64,000 bases of DNA from NCBI GenBank assembly GCA_965117015.1, contig OZ220747.1:3100001-3164000 (forward strand), read 5' to 3'. The stretch is from Aldehydirespirator sp965117015 (GTDB lineage Bacteria > Actinomycetota > Acidimicrobiia > Acidimicrobiales > Aldehydirespiratoraceae). The notes below the pieces were generated by a model that did no database searches, was not told the DNA's origin, and saw only the letters and a list, made by a program, of their open reading frames with translations. The translations under genes were made by a program, and so were the position numbers. Shown here piece by piece: positions 8,218-17,404 of this stretch (position 1 is the stretch's first letter; every line of letters starts with the position of its first letter).

Positions 8218-9359
8218 TGCCCGGTGAACTTGTCCACGTTCGCAGCGGTCACCAATCCGTTGTCGGTGACGTCGGCTAGAGGGTTGATGCCCCCGGAGTG
8301 GACCCCTTCGGTCAGGGCCAGGATCATGGCGTCCATGGCGTTGGCACCCTCGCTGCCGGGAGCGCCGTAGATCACGCCGTACCACCGACCCTCGGCCACC
8401 GCCTGAAGCCCGGTGATCGAGCCACCGAGGCCGATCAGCTTGACGTCGGTCATTCCTTCGTCGTTCAGGACGATCTCGACGCCTTGGATCGACTGGTCGG
8501 CCCCGATCACGACATCGAACTCCGGGGCCGCGATCAGGATGTCCTGCATGGCGTTGATGCCGCCCTCGGGTCCCAGGTACTGGCCCTCGCCATCGGCGAC
8601 GATGGTCACGCTGGGATTGCGGGCGAGCACGTTGTCGAAGCCCTCCTTCAAGGCAACGTCGAGCGGGAAACCCTTGATGCCATACAGATACACGACCTGG
8701 CACGGGTCGAGCGACCCGCAGGCCTCCACGGTGAGCTCGCCCATGCGCTCGCCGTTCTCGACGGGAGGGGCCAGCGACGACGCCGCTATCCCGTCCACCT
8801 GAGGGGCGCCCTCGGCCAGGTCGTCGCCGACCACGGTGTTGAGCACGACCACTTCGATGCCCTGGGCCAGTGCGTCCTCGATGTCGGGGATGAGCCCAGG
8901 CCCGTTGACCGCGGCCACGATCACGCCGTCGTACTCGCCGGAGGCGATGACGTCCTGAAGCTGGGCGGTCTGCGCCTGCGGGTCGAACGCCGCGTCGAAC
9001 TCGATCATGTCGATGCCGTTCTCGTCGGCGATCCGCTGCATCTGGGCACGGGAGCTCGCGTACCAGGTGTTGGCTGAGCTGGCCGACAGGTAGGCGATCT
9101 GGAGCCCTTCGGTCGACACGGCCGGTGCCTCGGCCGGCTCAATCGCCGCAGTCTCGGTCGGCTCAGCCTCAGCGGGTTCGGGCTCGGCCGGTTCTGTGGC
9201 ATCCGGTTCGGCAGGCTCGGCGGTTACCGCCGAGGTTGCGGAGGGTGCGGTCTCCGCTTGGTCGGCTGGCTCTTCGTCGCCGCAGGCCGCGGCGATCAGC
9301 CCTAGGCAGAGCACGACGGCCAGTAGCCGAAGCGGCTTGATCCTCAATGTTGTGGTCAT
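8205..9359 (-). CDS. Ribose-type ABC transporter substrate-binding lipoprotein
   Basis: The 384-residue protein starts with a basic, hydrophobic signal ending in LIAAAC, giving a lipid-anchored Cys at residue 26. An unusually long linker rich in Pro, Glu, Ala and Thr follows (about residues 27-90), then a type I periplasmic-binding fold beginning QIAYLSASSANTWYASSR. The domain shows the typical repeats VIVAAVNGPGLIPDIEDA and VVIGADQSIQGVEIVLND. It captures the solute outside the membrane for the permease/ATPase pair that follows. The linker probably spans the cell wall. It is 76 bases downstream of the HyuA-like gene, the largest gap in the operon, so an internal promoter is possible. Confidence 0.9.
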   Translation of the reverse strand: MTTTLRIKPLRLLAVVLCLGLIAAACGDEEPADQAETAPSATSAVTAEPAEPDATEPAEPEPAEAEPTETAAIEPAEAPAVSTEGLQIAYLSASSANTWYASSRAQMQRIADENGIDMIEFDAAFDPQAQTAQLQDVIASGEYDGVIVAAVNGPGLIPDIEDALAQGIEVVVLNTVVGDDLAEGAPQVDGIAASSLAPPVENGERMGELTVEACGSLDPCQVVYLYGIKGFPLDVALKEGFDNVLARNPSVTIVADGEGQYLGPEGGINAMQDILIAAPEFDVVIGADQSIQGVEIVLNDEGMTDVKLIGLGGSITGLQAVAEGRWYGVIYGAPGSEGANAMDAMILALTEGVHSGGINPLADVTDNGLVTAANVDKFTGQWDG

Positions 9360-9435
9360 GGTTCGCTCGCTTTCGAGTTCGGGAGGTTTGGTTGGAAGGC
9401 GGGAACGTTGAGCCGCTCCCTGGTGTCGTAATCGT

Positions 9436-10989
9436 TCATCGCAACGGTCCGGCCGCTTTGACCCGCAGCCTCAGGACGTTGTCCTTGAGATAGGCCATGG
9501 TGAGTTCCTCGAGCGCCACGACCTCGGTGAGTTCCGGGTCGGCACCCAACGCAATGGCCGAGCCCACCGCGGCGTCCTTGGCCCGTCCGGTGGCCTCGTC
9601 GCGGCCTCCGGGGCCCAAGGTCAGCAGTTGGTCAACCTCGGCGCTGATGGAGGCGATGGCCGCGCCGATGGCGTTGGCCACATCGAAATGGTCGGGCCGG
9701 TCGATAGAGCTGACCCCGGCCAGCGAGTCGGGCAGCAGCGTGCTCCCTCCACCGACCGCGATGACGGGCTGGTCGGAGCGGGTCAGTTTCATCCGGTCGA
9801 TGGCGTCCTCGAAGATCCGGTCGACGCGGGCGACGGCTCCCATGGCCACCGTCTCGCCGACAGAGTCCACCGGGTGGGAGCCCATGGCGGCCCGGCCGAC
9901 CCGCACTGCTACGTCGCTCAACGTGAGGGTGGAGCCGCCGAAGCACAGAGCCTCGGAGGTCAGGTGGTACCCGATACTGTCGGGGCCTACGGTCACCTTG
10001 CCATCGGAGTTGCGGATCCGGCTGCCGCCTCCAAGGGCCACCGACAGCAGATCTGGCATCCGGAAGTTGGTGCGGACTCCGCCGATCTCCACCGGGATCG
10101 ACGACTCCCGGGGGAAGCCCGATGCCAGAACCCCGACATCGGTAGAGGTGCCTCCGACGTCTACGACGATGGCGTTCTGTAGACCCGTCAGGTACCCGGC
10201 GCCTCTCATGGAGTTGGCCGGGCCGCTTCCGATGGTCAGCACCGGGAAGCCGAGCACGCGGTCGAGGGCCATCAGCGTCCCGTCGTTCTGTGCGAAGTAC
10301 GGCGTGGCCTTCAAGCCAGCGTTGTCCATGGCGGTGCTGAGGCCGGCCACGATGTCGTGAGCGACCCGGCGCAGGGCGGCGTTGAGCACGCAGGCGTTCT
10401 CCCGCTCGAGCACTCCGATCGAACCGACATCGCAGCTCAGCGATACGGGAACTTGCTCACCGAATACCTCGGTCACGATGTCGGCTGCCCGATGCTCGTG
10501 CGCGGCCGATACGGGCGCGAACACGCTGGTGATGGCAACGCTGTCGGGCCGCTCGGGCAGACTGTCCAGGAAGCGGAACAAGCCGTCGGCGTCGAACGGG
10601 ACCTGCTCCCGACCGTCGAACTCGTACCCGCCGTCGACAACGGTCTCCCCCACCGACACGGCCCGGCGAAGCTCGGCGGGCCATGTGGCCAGCGGTGGGA
10701 CGGCGCGCGTCGCCGGTCCCCCGATCCTTACCACCGCCACCGAGTTGAGACCGCGACGCTCGAGGATGGCGTTGGTGGCGTGGGTGGTTCCCAGCATCAC
10801 CCGCGACACCGAGTCGGGAGGTACCCCGCCCTTCGCCAGAACCGAGCCGACCGCGGCAACCAGGCCCTCGTTGATGTCCGCGGTGGTCGGAGTCTTGACC
10901 TTGGCCGCCACCCGCAAAGCGTCATCGAGGAGCACCGCGTCGGTGTTGGTTCCACCCACGTCGACACCGATCCGGTACTCACCCGGCAT
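9436..10989 (-). CDS. Hydantoinase/oxoprolinase A family protein
   Basis: The 517-residue protein has the actin-like ATPase features of HyuA and 5-oxoprolinase subunit A: VDVGGTNTDAVLLDD near residue 9, GTTHATNAILERRG near 68, ERENACVLNAALRR, GSGPANSMRGAGYL, and DVGGTSTDVGVL. The family uses ATP to open cyclic amides such as hydantoins or 5-oxoproline. No B subunit lies nearby; instead a DUF917 gene overlaps its start by 11 bases. At 517 residues it is shorter than many HyuA proteins (about 680), and the C-terminal domain appears reduced. With a PucR regulator and an importer in the same locus, a ring-shaped nitrogen compound is the likely substrate (inference). Confidence 0.9.
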   Translation of the reverse strand: MPGEYRIGVDVGGTNTDAVLLDDALRVAAKVKTPTTADINEGLVAAVGSVLAKGGVPPDSVSRVMLGTTHATNAILERRGLNSVAVVRIGGPATRAVPPLATWPAELRRAVSVGETVVDGGYEFDGREQVPFDADGLFRFLDSLPERPDSVAITSVFAPVSAAHEHRAADIVTEVFGEQVPVSLSCDVGSIGVLERENACVLNAALRRVAHDIVAGLSTAMDNAGLKATPYFAQNDGTLMALDRVLGFPVLTIGSGPANSMRGAGYLTGLQNAIVVDVGGTSTDVGVLASGFPRESSIPVEIGGVRTNFRMPDLLSVALGGGSRIRNSDGKVTVGPDSIGYHLTSEALCFGGSTLTLSDVAVRVGRAAMGSHPVDSVGETVAMGAVARVDRIFEDAIDRMKLTRSDQPVIAVGGGSTLLPDSLAGVSSIDRPDHFDVANAIGAAIASISAEVDQLLTLGPGGRDEATGRAKDAAVGSAIALGADPELTEVVALEELTMAYLKDNVLRLRVKAAGPLR

Positions 10990-12052
10990 TGATGTCCTCC
11001 ACGGGGCGGTAGTCGAAGTCGTAGTTGAAGGCCCTGGGTCCGGCCACAGCCAGACCTTCAGGAGTGCGCCAGAGGCTGTCTATGGGCAGGCCCACGATGG
11101 AGACGAGCTGCCCGTAGCGCAGCAGCTCGGTGACGATGGGTCGGGCGGTGTGCAGGTCGACGGCGGTGATGATGTCGGGGACGCTGGCCCGCACTCTCCC
11201 GTCCTCGATCAATACGGTGTTCTCGTTCTGGAACTCGAGGCGAGCCACTCGCCCGCTGCATTCACCGATCCCCTCGACTACCGCGGATCCCCGGGCGAAG
11301 CCCTCGGTGGTCTGGCGGTCGACATCGACGACTTTGCCCTCGATGAGCGGGTAGCCGTCGAGGTGCTCGCACATGGCTGTCACGGGCTCGTCGGAGACTT
11401 CGAGCATCACTCGACCCGCCGTGATGGCGCGGGTTATCGAGTTCCTGACGGTGGCCCGCCGGGCAGTACCGACCGTCATCGGGTACAGGCAGATGGTGGC
11501 TTCGGCCCCCATGGTCGTGCATACCGAGCGGGCGATGTCCTCGGCCCAGACCGCAGTGGTGGTGGTCAAGGTGACGACGTTGCCCCGCTCATCGGTCATC
11601 ACTGCGGGCGTGGCCGGCACTCCTGCTAGGTGCGCCGTGGTCATCTGGAGCTCGGGGAACGCCCGACCCATGAGATCGGCATCTACAACCGGGAGGTTGG
11701 CGCGTGCCGCCCACGAGAAGGGCACGACACCGTTCAGTCCCCCGAGCTCCAGACAACAGATGGCCGCCACTTGCATGCCGGTCTCGTTCTCGACGGCCTC
11801 CTGCAGGCGCTGCGCCTCGGTGCCGGCCCCGAACTTCTCGACCATGACCGTGGTCGCGCCCATCATGCAGATGGGCAGGATCAGGCGGTCGTCGTCCAAC
11901 TCGTCCAGGTCGAGCAGTTGCACCGGCCCGGAGTGGGCGATGGCCTGCGACGCCATGTGATGGCCCAGCCGGGGATCACCCCCGCCGCCGGCTCCGAAGA
12001 TCGCCGCGCCGAGGGAGAGCCACTCCAACTCTTGGGCCCCGATCTCTAGCAC
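10979..12052 (-). CDS. DUF917 family protein (copy 1)
   Basis: The 357-residue protein belongs to DUF917, recognised by the N-terminal AAIFGAGGGGDPRLG block, CLELGGLNGVVPFSWAARANLPVVDADLMGRAFPELQ (glycine-rich, with acidic residues), and a C-terminal R-x-FNYDFDYRPVED end. No activity is firmly established for the family; it often occurs beside or fused to hydantoinase/oxoprolinase proteins. I use GTG 12052, which puts the conserved core near the start as in relatives. GTG near 12072 or the longer frame to 12148 are alternatives, but the latter would run across the operator and the divergent PucR start. Its 3' end overlaps the HyuA-like gene. Confidence 0.85.
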   Translation of the reverse strand: MLEIGAQELEWLSLGAAIFGAGGGGDPRLGHHMASQAIAHSGPVQLLDLDELDDDRLILPICMMGATTVMVEKFGAGTEAQRLQEAVENETGMQVAAICCLELGGLNGVVPFSWAARANLPVVDADLMGRAFPELQMTTAHLAGVPATPAVMTDERGNVVTLTTTTAVWAEDIARSVCTTMGAEATICLYPMTVGTARRATVRNSITRAITAGRVMLEVSDEPVTAMCEHLDGYPLIEGKVVDVDRQTTEGFARGSAVVEGIGECSGRVARLEFQNENTVLIEDGRVRASVPDIITAVDLHTARPIVTELLRYGQLVSIVGLPIDSLWRTPEGLAVAGPRAFNYDFDYRPVEDINAG

Positions 12053-12097
12053 TGGAAGCGACCGTAGTCCCACTGGGACCCCGTGGAGCGGCTGTAT

Positions 12098-12143
12098 TTG
12101 TGCATTAGTCAAGAGAGCTGGGCGATCTTGTGCATTATGCACA
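12098..12143. promoter_or_regulatory. Tandem operator between DUF917 and PucR genes
   Basis: TGTGCATTATGCACA at 12129-12143 is a perfect 15-base palindrome. Its left part, TTGTGCATTA (12128-12137), recurs exactly at 12098-12107, 30 bases away, or about three helical turns. The palindrome covers the PucR start codon at 12137. This fits binding by the divergently encoded PucR-type regulator, repressing itself and controlling the transport operon; the binding itself is inferred. Confidence 0.65.
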
Positions 12144-13639
12144 TACATGCCAGGATGTGGGCGGTGCTGTTGAGGGACCTCGTCGATCGCGATCCGTCAA
12201 TCGCGGTCCTGCACGCTGCTCCGGCCGCGCTGAACCGTCCGCTGGCGTCGGTCCAGATGGTCGACGAGTACCCGGGCGTCGCGGCCGCCGGGCCCGGAGC
12301 GCTGGTGGTGCTTGCCCCGCACCTGTCTGCCGACGCGGCGTCGTACCGATTCGACCTGGCCCTGGGAGAGCTGCCCGACGGGGTTGCCGGCCTGGCCCTG
12401 TCAGGCTCAGCGGGAGAGCCGTCGGCCACCGCGTTGCGTACCGCGGAGAACCGGGGTATCGCGCTGATCGCTCTGGATCCGGCCACCGATGTGGCCGCTC
12501 TCGCGGTGCGGGTACGGGACGTGAGCCTCGGCGGGACCCGGGAGGCCGTGACCCGGCTGGAGACCATCTGCGCGATCGTTGACGCCTACGAATCGCGGGG
12601 CGAGCACGTCGACTCGCTGCTGGCCCGCCTGACGACGGAGCTCGAATGCGACATCAGCATCGAGACCGAGCCCGGAGACTCCCCCGCGGTCGCCCTGGAC
12701 GCGGGCACGGGACAGCCGACCTTCCTGGTGGCAGACGCCGAGATGTCTGACATCGTCGTGCGGACCGCGCTGGTCTATGCCGGCCGGGCCATCGAGCTGA
12801 TCCTGCGTCGCGACTTCGAGGCCGCCAACTTCCCGGTGCAGTCGAGAGGCGACCTGCTCAACGAGTTCCTTCTCAGCGATGCGGCCACCGGCGCCGATGC
12901 CCTTGCCCGGCTCCGGCGCAGCGGGTTTCCGGTTGACGGTCACCACCTCGCGGCTCGGGTCGACCTGCACAATGTCGCCTCTGGGGTGAACGATGTCACC
13001 GACCGGTACCGCCGACAGCTGCAAGCGGCGCGGTTGCTCAGCGACCGCGTCTCCCAGGGTGACCCCTCCTGGACCGCGGCCGGCACCAACACCTCGGTGC
13101 TGCTGGTGATGAGCGAGCCACGACGCGATGGTCGGCACTCAGCGATCCTCCAGGACCGGCTCCAGTCCGGCCTGGCCCGCCTCAACGCGCTTGACCCGGG
13201 CCTGGAGTGGGCGGCGGGCGTCGGCACCGTTCAGAGCGGCGCCGGCGGGCTGCGGAACACCGTCGACGAGGCGACGTCGGCGTTGCGGGCCGCCCAGGCC
13301 AACAACGCCTACAACCGCCTCCACCACTTCGATCGGCTCGGGTTCGCCAGGGCTTTGATCCGGTGGTACGAGATCGACGACGTCAGGGCAACGATCGACG
13401 AGATCCTGGCTCCCCTGGCCCGGCTGGGGGACAAGAACGCCGCCGAGGCGATCAACACCCTGCGCGCCTATCTGGACTCGGGCCAGAGCATTAAGCAGAC
13501 CGCTCACCAGTTGCGCGTGCACCGCAACACAGTGCGCTACCGCATCAAGCGCATCCTCGACGTGCTCGAAGTCGACCTCACCGATCCCGAACAGCGCCTC
13601 TTGGTGGAACTCGGCACTCGGGCAATGCGCATCTCATAA
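12137..13639 (+). CDS. PucR family transcriptional regulator
   Basis: The 500-residue protein has an N-terminal PucR-type sensing domain (LRDLVDRDPSIAVLHAAP through the GELPDGVAGLALSG region), a central GGDEF-like or coupling part, and a C-terminal helix-turn-helix with SIKQTAHQLRVHRNTVRYRI near residues 455-475. That last block is typical of the PucR/CdaR C-terminal HTH. Relatives control purine, allantoin, proline or polyamine catabolism. It is divergent from a DUF917-HyuA-ABC operon and probably senses its substrate. The start at 12137 lies inside the palindrome; ATG 12155 is an alternative. No strong Shine-Dalgarno is seen, so it may be poorly translated or leaderless. Confidence 0.9.
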   Translation: MHIHARMWAVLLRDLVDRDPSIAVLHAAPAALNRPLASVQMVDEYPGVAAAGPGALVVLAPHLSADAASYRFDLALGELPDGVAGLALSGSAGEPSATALRTAENRGIALIALDPATDVAALAVRVRDVSLGGTREAVTRLETICAIVDAYESRGEHVDSLLARLTTELECDISIETEPGDSPAVALDAGTGQPTFLVADAEMSDIVVRTALVYAGRAIELILRRDFEAANFPVQSRGDLLNEFLLSDAATGADALARLRRSGFPVDGHHLAARVDLHNVASGVNDVTDRYRRQLQAARLLSDRVSQGDPSWTAAGTNTSVLLVMSEPRRDGRHSAILQDRLQSGLARLNALDPGLEWAAGVGTVQSGAGGLRNTVDEATSALRAAQANNAYNRLHHFDRLGFARALIRWYEIDDVRATIDEILAPLARLGDKNAAEAINTLRAYLDSGQSIKQTAHQLRVHRNTVRYRIKRILDVLEVDLTDPEQRLLVELGTRAMRIS

Positions 13640-13660
13640 CGGAGACCGGCCACGCGGCCA

Positions 13661-14437
13661 CTAGACGGTCAGCGAGGAGGCGAGCAGGCCTCGGGTGTAT
13701 GGATGTTCGGGCTTGGCGAACAGCTCCTCGACCGGCTGCAGTTCCACGATCTCACCGTCGCGCATGACCGCGATGCGATCGGCTAGGTGGCGGGCGACTC
13801 CAAGGTCGTGGGTGATGAACAGGTAGGTGAGGCCGTGATCGGCCTTGAGTTGCCGCAGCAGGTTCAGGACACCGGCCTGCACCGACACGTCGAGAGCGGA
13901 GGTCGGCTCGTCGAAGATGACCATCGCGGGCTCCAGCACCAGTGCCCGGGCGAGCACGGCCCGCTGGGCCTGGCCTCCGCTCAGCTCGTGCGGGAGGCGG
14001 TGGCGTATCGCTGCGCTGAGATCGAGCGACGCGATCATCTCGTCGGCTCGCTGCCTGCACTGAGCCCGGCTCAATGCGGTGTGGACCCGCAGCGGCTCCT
14101 CGATCTGGGCTCCCACCGGCTGGCGGGGGCTGAGTGCGAGCAGTGGGTTCTGGGCCACCATCTGGACCGGGACGCGAGCCCTGCGGCTGGCTCGCCCCCG
14201 CAGGCTGGCGAGCTCGGTGCCGTCATATGTGATGCTGCCGCGGCTGGGTCGGACCAGGCCGACGACAGCCTCGGCGAGAGTCGACTTGCCCGCGCCCGAC
14301 TCCCCCACCACAGCCAGCGTCTCGCCCCTGCCCACATCCAGGTCAAGGCCGTCGAACACCGTGACCGGATGCCTTCGGCCTCCACCCCGCGCGGAGAACT
14401 CGACCCGCAGGCCTCGTATGGAGAGCAGCGCGGTCAT
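13661..14437 (-). CDS. Peptide-type ABC transporter ATPase (DppF/OppF-like)
   Basis: This 258-residue ATPase has Walker A GESGAGKST near residue 44, signature LSGGQAQR near 152, Walker B VIFDEPTSALD near 175, and an HDL switch. The C-terminal HPYTRGLLAS is the oligopeptide-family hallmark. It is the second ATPase of a dipeptide/oligopeptide-type importer and forms a heterodimer with the DppD-like protein whose gene overlaps it by four bases (ATGA). It is the last gene of a seven-gene operon that begins at 21748 and converges with the PucR gene 21 bases away. Confidence 0.9.
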   Translation of the reverse strand: MTALLSIRGLRVEFSARGGGRRHPVTVFDGLDLDVGRGETLAVVGESGAGKSTLAEAVVGLVRPSRGSITYDGTELASLRGRASRRARVPVQMVAQNPLLALSPRQPVGAQIEEPLRVHTALSRAQCRQRADEMIASLDLSAAIRHRLPHELSGGQAQRAVLARALVLEPAMVIFDEPTSALDVSVQAGVLNLLRQLKADHGLTYLFITHDLGVARHLADRIAVMRDGEIVELQPVEELFAKPEHPYTRGLLASSLTV

Positions 14438-15396
14438 CTCGGGGGCCCCGGACGACCGTCAGGGGCAGTGCCATCAGAACCCACCAGGACGCAAGCCGCG
14501 TGGTGGCCAGGCTGCACGAGGCGCGCCTCGGGCTGGCCCGCCCAGCATGCGTCGCGGACGCGGGGGCAACGGGGTGCGAAGGCGCAGCCGTTGATGGCAC
14601 TCCGGCCGTCAGGTACGAGCCCGGGGATCGAGGCCAGCTGCTGCCCCACCGTCTCAGGTCGGGGGATGGACTCGAGCAGAGCCTGCGTGTAGGGGTGGCT
14701 CGGCGCGGCCAGCACCTGATCGGCCCGGCCGTCCTCCGCGACCTGGCCGGCGTAGAGCACGACGATGCGCTCGCACACCCGCCGCAGCACGGCTAGGTCG
14801 TGGCTGATGAGCACCACCGCCAGCCCGGTGCGGTCCCGGAGCTCCTCGATGAGGTCGAGCACCTGCAGCTGCGTGGTCACGTCGAGGGCGGTGGTGGGCT
14901 CGTCGGCGATCAGCAGCCGGGGCGACTGGGCCAGCGCCAGCGCGATCACAGCCCGCTGGCTCATCCCTCCGGAGAGTTCGTGCGGGTAGGAGGCGAGGAG
15001 CCGGGGTGCATCCGGCAGTCCGACCTGTTCGAGCAGCTCACCCAACACTGCGGGGTCGTCGGTCCCGGTTACGAGCCGGAGTTGCTGGCCGATGGTGAAC
15101 ACCGGGTTCAGCGAGGCGCCCGGGTTCTGGTAGATGAGCGCGGCCACGGATTGCAGCGAGCCGTCCATGGCCATGGGTTCGCCGCCGAAGTGCAGGCTGC
15201 CCTCCACGCGGGCGGTGTCGGGCAGCAGTCCCAGCAACGCGCGGAACAGCACGCTCTTGCCGCAGCCGGACTCGCCGGCCACCCCCACGATCTCGCCGTC
15301 GCCCACGTGAAGCGACACGCCCCTCACGGCCTGCACCGGCCCGGTCGGCGGGTTGAAGGTGACGTGCAGCCCCTCAGCCTCCAGCAGGCTGCTCAT
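14434..15396 (-). CDS. Peptide-type ABC transporter ATPase (DppD/OppD-like)
   Basis: The 320-residue protein starts at ATG 15396, overlapping the permease stop by four bases. It has Walker A GESGCGKSV near residue 39, signature LSGGMSQRA, Walker B LLIADEPTTALD, and HPYTQALLESIPRP. The C-terminal extension GCAFAPRCPRVRDAC carries a row of cysteines typical of OppD/DppD proteins, which may hold an Fe-S cluster in some members. It energises uptake through the adjoining permeases. Note that the P-loop has Ser-Val rather than Ser-Thr after the Lys, a tolerated variant. Confidence 0.92.
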   Translation of the reverse strand: MSSLLEAEGLHVTFNPPTGPVQAVRGVSLHVGDGEIVGVAGESGCGKSVLFRALLGLLPDTARVEGSLHFGGEPMAMDGSLQSVAALIYQNPGASLNPVFTIGQQLRLVTGTDDPAVLGELLEQVGLPDAPRLLASYPHELSGGMSQRAVIALALAQSPRLLIADEPTTALDVTTQLQVLDLIEELRDRTGLAVVLISHDLAVLRRVCERIVVLYAGQVAEDGRADQVLAAPSHPYTQALLESIPRPETVGQQLASIPGLVPDGRSAINGCAFAPRCPRVRDACWAGQPEARLVQPGHHAACVLVGSDGTAPDGRPGPPR

Positions 15397-16322
15397 TCGC
15401 GGTCTTCCCGTGTGCGAGGGTCGGTGACGTCGCGGATCACGTCTCCCATCAGGTTGAAGGCCACCGCCGCGATCACGATGGCCGCTCCCGCGAAGCCGGC
15501 GATCCACCACTGCCCGGAGAGCACGTACTGGCGGCCTTCGGAGATCATCACGCCCCAGTCGGCGGTCGGCGGGCGTGGGCCGAGCCCCACGAAGCTCAGG
15601 CCGGCTGCAGTCAGCACGGCTGCGCCCAGATCAGCGGTGGCCTGCACCCAGACGGGTGCCATGGCGTTGGGAATGAGATGCACGGCGAGGATGCGCCGGT
15701 GGGGTATGCCGATGGCGCGCACCGCCTTGATGAATGGCCGTTCGCGCAGGCTGAGGACCTGAGCGCGCACCAAGCGCGCGTACCACGGCCACCAAGAGAC
15801 CGCTATGGCGATGATGGTGTTGCGGACGCTCGCTCCTAGCGCAGCCGCTACCAGCACCGCCAGCAACAACGGCGGGAAGGCCAGGAACGTGTCGGTGATC
15901 CGCATGAGGACCTCGTCGACCCATCGCCCGAAGTAGCCCGCCACTGCGCCCACCACCACGCCGACGACCACCGACAGCACTACGACCCCGACCGCCACCA
16001 CCAGGGCGGTGCGAGCCCCGAAGAGCAGCCGGGCCAGCACGTCGCGCCCCAGATCGTCGGTGCCCAACCAGTGTGACCAACTGGGGCCCTGCAGACGGAT
16101 GGACAGGTCCGGAACGCCGCGGCCGGCATCGGCGTAGGGAGTGAGCCACGGAGCGAACACCGCGGCCACCCCAAAGAGCACGGCCACCACCGCGGCCGCC
16201 ATCCCCAGCCAGCTTCTCCGGTAGTACCAGAACGCGCTGCCCGGCGCCGCGAAGCGGCTCGGCTTGCCGGCCACGCCCGAGAGGCCGAAACGACCCGCCT
16301 TTGGAGGTGCTTCGGTGCCCAT
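15393..16322 (-). CDS. Peptide-type ABC transporter permease (DppC-like)
   Basis: The 309-residue protein has a cytoplasmic N-terminal stretch, a first helix at about 36-57, the DppC-type loop QGPSWSHWLGTDDLGRDVLAR, and five further helices with the coupling motif AVRAIGIPHRRILAVHLIPNA. It pairs with the DppB-like permease; the two genes share a single base (TGATG). The loop sequence with WLGTDDLGRD is diagnostic of the dipeptide/nickel permease family. The substrate is not certain, but the operon also holds an amino-acid decarboxylase, which hints at peptide or amino-acid derivatives. Confidence 0.92.
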   Translation of the reverse strand: MGTEAPPKAGRFGLSGVAGKPSRFAAPGSAFWYYRRSWLGMAAAVVAVLFGVAAVFAPWLTPYADAGRGVPDLSIRLQGPSWSHWLGTDDLGRDVLARLLFGARTALVVAVGVVVLSVVVGVVVGAVAGYFGRWVDEVLMRITDTFLAFPPLLLAVLVAAALGASVRNTIIAIAVSWWPWYARLVRAQVLSLRERPFIKAVRAIGIPHRRILAVHLIPNAMAPVWVQATADLGAAVLTAAGLSFVGLGPRPPTADWGVMISEGRQYVLSGQWWIAGFAGAAIVIAAVAFNLMGDVIRDVTDPRTREDRE

Positions 16323-17404
16323 CAGTCCAGAGCCACCCTGGGATCGAGCCGGGCCTGCAGCAGGTCGAGGCCAAGGTTGACCAGCACGTAGATCACGGTG
16401 ACGGCCAGCGCCGCCGCGGTGATGACCGGGAAGTCCAGCCGCACGACCGCGTCGGTGAGGTACTTGCCCAGCCCCGGCCATGCGAACACCGCTTCCACCA
16501 GGAACGCACTCGACACCGAGTAGGCAAACGTGAGACCCAGCACGGTCAGGGTGGGCAGCAGCGCGTTCTTCAGCGCTAGGCGCCGGAGCACCGTGCGCCT
16601 GGGTATCTGGGCCACGGTGGCGGCCTCTATGTAGTCGCTGCCGAGCACCTCCAGCATCGATCCCCGGATCAGCCGGATGGTGAGCCCCAGTGGGTAGGCG
16701 GTCATCACGGCCACCGGCATGGCGAGATGCACGACGACATCCGCGAAGTTCGACCAGCTCCCCGATAGCGCGGAGTCGATCAGGAAGAAGCCGGTCGGCT
16801 CGTTGAAGCTGGTGGATGAGTCGGTGCGGCCCGCCAGTGGCAGCCAGCCCAGCCGGGAGGCGAACAGCAGTTGGAGCAGCAGCGCCGACCAGAAGACCGG
16901 CAGCGACACACCCGTCACGGCGAACAGCCGGATGGAGGTGTCCCCCAACCGGCTCCGGCGGGCCGCGGCGGCCACCCCGGCCGGGACGCCCACCGCCATG
17001 GCCAACGCGGTCGCAGCCAGCGCTAGCTCCAGGGTGGCCGGCAGGAACCGGCGGAGATCCTCGGCGATCGGACGCTTGGTGGCGAACGACACGCCGAGAT
17101 CGCCCCGGGCAAGCTGACCCACGTAGGACGCGTACTGCGACAGCACGGGGGCATCGAGGTTCAGATCCCGGCGCACCTGCTCGACCTGCTCGGGCCGGGC
17201 CCTGACTCCGGCGTACAGCGCGGCGGGATCCGATGGCACCAGCCTGGCCACCACGAAGGTGACGGTGATCACGCCGAGGATCACCAGCAGGCTGGTGACC
17301 ACCCGGCGCAGCAGGTAGCGGGATCTGATCAGCCCGGTGCGCTGCTGAGATGGAGCGCTGCTGGGTGTCTGCTCGGTCAAGCGTTGGCTTGGATCAGCTT
17401 CCAC
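16322..17404 (-). CDS. Peptide-type ABC transporter permease (DppB-like)
   Basis: The 360-residue permease opens with about 30 polar residues, then YLLRRVVTSLLVILGVITVTF as the first helix. It continues with the family loop around RRDLNLDAPVLSQY and the coupling segment GSDYIEAATVAQIPRRTV, ending in FAWPGLGKYLTDAVVRLDFPV. These are characteristic of DppB/OppB. It forms the transmembrane channel with the DppC-like protein. Its start overlaps the 3' end of the PLP decarboxylase gene by 28 bases; if that overlap is judged too long, the in-frame Val/Met codons shortly downstream are alternatives. Confidence 0.92.
   Translation of the reverse strand: MEADPSQRLTEQTPSSAPSQQRTGLIRSRYLLRRVVTSLLVILGVITVTFVVARLVPSDPAALYAGVRARPEQVEQVRRDLNLDAPVLSQYASYVGQLARGDLGVSFATKRPIAEDLRRFLPATLELALAATALAMAVGVPAGVAAAARRSRLGDTSIRLFAVTGVSLPVFWSALLLQLLFASRLGWLPLAGRTDSSTSFNEPTGFFLIDSALSGSWSNFADVVVHLAMPVAVMTAYPLGLTIRLIRGSMLEVLGSDYIEAATVAQIPRRTVLRRLALKNALLPTLTVLGLTFAYSVSSAFLVEAVFAWPGLGKYLTDAVVRLDFPVITAAALAVTVIYVLVNLGLDLLQARLDPRVALD

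Noticed and set aside
13640..13660. GGCC-acgc-GGCC hairpin between convergent PucR and DppF-like genes as a terminator
   Set aside because: The stem is only four bases and no T-run follows on either strand; GC-rich DNA gives many such pairs.
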